From positions 1 to 64,000 of the forward strand of contig NW_026732706.1 in assembly GCF_028476545.1 (NCBI RefSeq): 64,000 bases of DNA, read 5' to 3'. The DNA comes from Physella acuta (taxonomy: Eukaryota; Mollusca; Gastropoda; Physidae). Each line of letters opens with the position of its first letter. Within the stretch, counting starts at the first letter, position 1. The notes beneath the pieces were generated by a model, which was not told the origin of the DNA, made no database searches, and saw nothing but the letters and a program-made list of their open reading frames with translations. The position numbers and the translations under genes are program-made. This document shows, one piece after another, positions 61,492-64,000 of the stretch.

Positions 61492-64000
61492 ACAAGCTTT
61501 TATTTAACTCACTTCCTCTGTCGTCAGTCGTCAGTCGTCAGTCTAGACGGAAACGCAGGAGTGAAAATTCGGACAGTTCTACTTGACCGACACGATTCAC
61601 AGTTGGCACGTGGGTCAAGACATGAAGACAATGCAATCTGAAACTAAATTTGACTTAATTGGATGCCTAATTGATTTTTTATGAATTAATTAAAATTTGG
61701 ACCGAATTAGTAGGCATGTCTAGCCAACCACACCACACGCGTCATCAATAGCTGCGCCATCACGACCACGTAATGGCTGCGTTCAAAAACCATTGCGCGC
61801 CTACTGAACGTGATATTCAGTAGGCGCGCAATGGTTTTTAGTCATGTAACTCTATTGTAGATAAAACATGTAAAGTACTGAAAAAAAATTCATAAAAAAC
61901 GTTTTAATAACAAGCTTTTATGTAATGATGCACTAAAAAGTAGAAAATAAATTATAGACTACTATTTAAATAACTATAAAGAAAAGCGTGGGTGTCTTCC
62001 TTAACATTAGTAAAGGTATCCAATAGATACTAAAGTGACCCACGCTTTTCTTTATAGTTATTTAAATAGTAGTCTATAATTTATTTTCTACTTTTTAGTG
62101 CATCATTACATAAAAGCTTGTTATTAAAACGTTTTTTATGAATTTTTTTACAAGCTTTTATTTAACTCACTTCCTCGTCAGTCTGTCTGTCTGTCTAGAC
62201 GGAAACGCAGGAGTGAAAATTCGGACAGTTCTACTTGACCGATACGATTCAAAGTTAGCACGTGGGTCAAGACATGAAGACAATGCAATCTGAAAATAAA
62301 TTTGACTTAATTGGATGCCTAATTAATTTTTTATGAATTAATTAAAATTTGGACCGAATTAGTAGGCATGTCTAGCCAACCACACCACACGCGTCATCAC
62401 CTTCAATAGCTGCGCCATCACGTAATGGCTGCGTTCAAAAACCATTGCGCGCCTACTGAACGTGATGTTCAGTAGGCGCGCAATGGTTTTTAGTCATGTA
62501 ACTCTATTGTAAATAAAACATGTAAAGTACTGAAAAAAAAATTCATAAAAAACGTTTTAATAACAAGCTTTTATGTAATGATGCACTAAAAAGTAGAAAA
62601 TAAATTATAGACTACTATTTAAATAACTATAAAGAAAAGCGTGGGTGTCTTCCTTAACATTAGTAAAGGTATCCAATAGATACTAAAGTGACCCACGCTT
62701 TTCTTTATAGTTATTTAAATAGTAGTCTATAATTTATTTTCTACTTTTTAGTGCATCATTACATAAAAGCTTGTTATTAAAACGTTTTTTATGAATTTTT
62801 TTTTACAAGCTTTTATTTAACTCACTTCCTCTGTCGTCAGTCGTCAGTCTGTCTAGACGGAAACGCAGGAGTGAAAATTCGGACAGTTCTACTTGACCGA
62901 CACGATTCACAGTTGGCACGTGGGTCAAGACATGAAGACAATGCAATCTGAAACTAAATTTGACTTAATTGGATGCCTAATTGATTTTTTATGAATTAAT
63001 TAAAATTTGGACCGAATTAGTAGGCATGTCTAGCCAACCACACCACACGCGTCATCAATAGCTGCGCCATCACGACCACGTAATGGCTGCGTTCAAAAAC
63101 CATTGCGCGCCTACTGAACATGATATTCAGTAGGCGCGCAATGGTTTTTAGTCATGTAACTCTATTGTAGATAAAACATGTAAAGTACTGAAAAAAAAAT
63201 TCATAAAAAACGTTTTAATAACAAGCTTTTATGTAATGATGCACTAAAAAGTAGAAAATAAATTATAGACTACTATTTAAATAACTATAAAGAAAAGCGT
63301 GGGTGTCTTCCTTAACATTAGTAAAGGTATCCAATAGATACTAAAGTGACCCACGCTTTTCTTTATAGTTATTTAAATAGTAGTCTATAATTTATTTTCT
63401 ACTTTTTAGTGCATCATTACATAAAAGCTTGTTATTAAAACGTTTTTTATGAATTTTTACAAGCTTTTATTTAACTCACTTCCTCTGTCGACAGTCTGTC
63501 GACAGTCTGTCTGTCTAGATGGAAACGCAGGAGTGAAAATTCGGAAACTTCTACTTGACCGATACGATTCACACTTGGCACGTGGGTCAAGACATGAAGA
63601 CAATGCAATCTGAAACTAAATTTGACTTAATTGGATGCCTAATTAATTTTTTATGAATTAATTAAAATTTGGACCGAATTAGTAGGCATGTCTAGCCAAC
63701 CACACCACACGCGTCATCACCTTCAATAGCTGCGCCATCACGTAATGGCTGCGTTCAAAAACCATTGCGCGCCTACTGAACGTGATGTTCAGTAGGCGCG
63801 CAATGGTTTTTAGTCATGTAACTCTATTGTAAATAAAACATGTAAAGTACTGAAAAAAAAATTCATAAAAAACGTTTTAATAACAAGCTTTTATGTAATG
63901 ATGCACTAAAAAGTAGAATATAAATTATAGACTACTATTTAAATAACTATAAAGAAAAGAGTGGGTGTCTTCCTTAACATTAGTAAAGGTATCCAATAGA
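61492..64000. repeat. Satellite-like array of about 655 bp foldback monomers, 3.8 copies, A-B-A-B order
   Basis: Monomers start with ACAAGCTTTTATTTAACTCA at 61492, 62150, 62805 and 63459 (steps 658, 655, 654), and the last runs off the window. Each holds a small palindrome (24-base arms, 7-base loop; 61785-61839 in the first) and a large foldback (105-base arms, 44-base loop; 61889-62142 in the first). Monomers 1 and 3 share CACGACCACGTAATGG, CTAATTGATTT, GATATTCAG and GTAGATAAAA. Monomers 2 and 4 share CACCTTCAATAGC, CTAATTAATTT, GATGTTCAG and GTAAATAAAA. The array is therefore a higher-order repeat of about 1.31 kb. No coding capacity is seen. Confidence 0.93.
61889..62142. repeat. Large foldback of array monomer 1
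   Basis: Arms 61889-61993 and 62038-62142 are 105 bases each and essentially perfect inverse copies; the loop (61994-62037) begins GTCTTCC. Arm tips are TTCATAAAAAACGTTTT and its inverse; the loop edges are GTGGGT and ACCCAC. Equivalent foldbacks lie at 62542-62795, 63200-63453 and from 63862 past the end of the window. Confidence 0.92.

Overview
This is a 64 kb stretch of an AT-rich animal nuclear genome with four spliced protein genes. Phase-consistent GT/AG exon chains, long introns, tRNA-derived SINEs, short hAT-type terminal-inverted-repeat (TIR) elements, minisatellites, (TA)n runs and many poly-G/poly-C tracts all fit a mollusc. Recurrent TCTAGA-rich and GGGAGATAA-type words make a heterobranch gastropod my best guess. 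That taxonomic call is an inference, not something the sequence proves.

Layout. 1-11.7 kb: no genes; TIR elements, a 0.9 kb minisatellite of 25/26 bp units, a second 25 bp minisatellite and a SINE. 11.7-19.1 kb (minus): a five-exon DUF1399/glycine-rich-domain protein of 1135 aa. 19.1-23.5 kb: repeat-rich spacer, including a hAT MITE with a perfect 8 bp target-site duplication. 23.55-26.8 kb (plus): a five-exon, 212-aa two-helix membrane protein that resembles SLATT-type 2TM effectors. 30.8-42.1 kb (minus): a 23-exon RAD54L2/ARIP4 SNF2 remodeller of 2250 aa with a very long low-complexity C-terminus. 42.1-52.7 kb: a probable leader intron, then nested repeats. 52.8-58.7 kb (plus): a 13-exon, 427-aa SLC37-family sugar-phosphate transporter; one intron carries a near-perfect 130 bp-arm foldback and a tRNA-His-like relic. 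58.7-64 kb: a minisatellite, another hAT MITE, and a tandem array of about 655 bp foldback monomers in an alternating A-B-A-B order that runs off the window end.

The four genes do not form an obvious pathway: one chromatin remodeller, one sugar-phosphate carrier, one DUF1399 protein and one small membrane protein. The 2TM gene and RAD54L2 are convergent. All exon models were built by hand from splice signals and reading-frame phase; UTR limits are uncertain. I saw no retroviral, LTR or Polinton remains, no CRISPR and no rRNA. The most unusual items are the SLATT-like animal protein, the alternating foldback satellite, two 90 bp palindromes 44 kb apart that are almost identical, and a family of TIR elements padded with G and C homopolymers.
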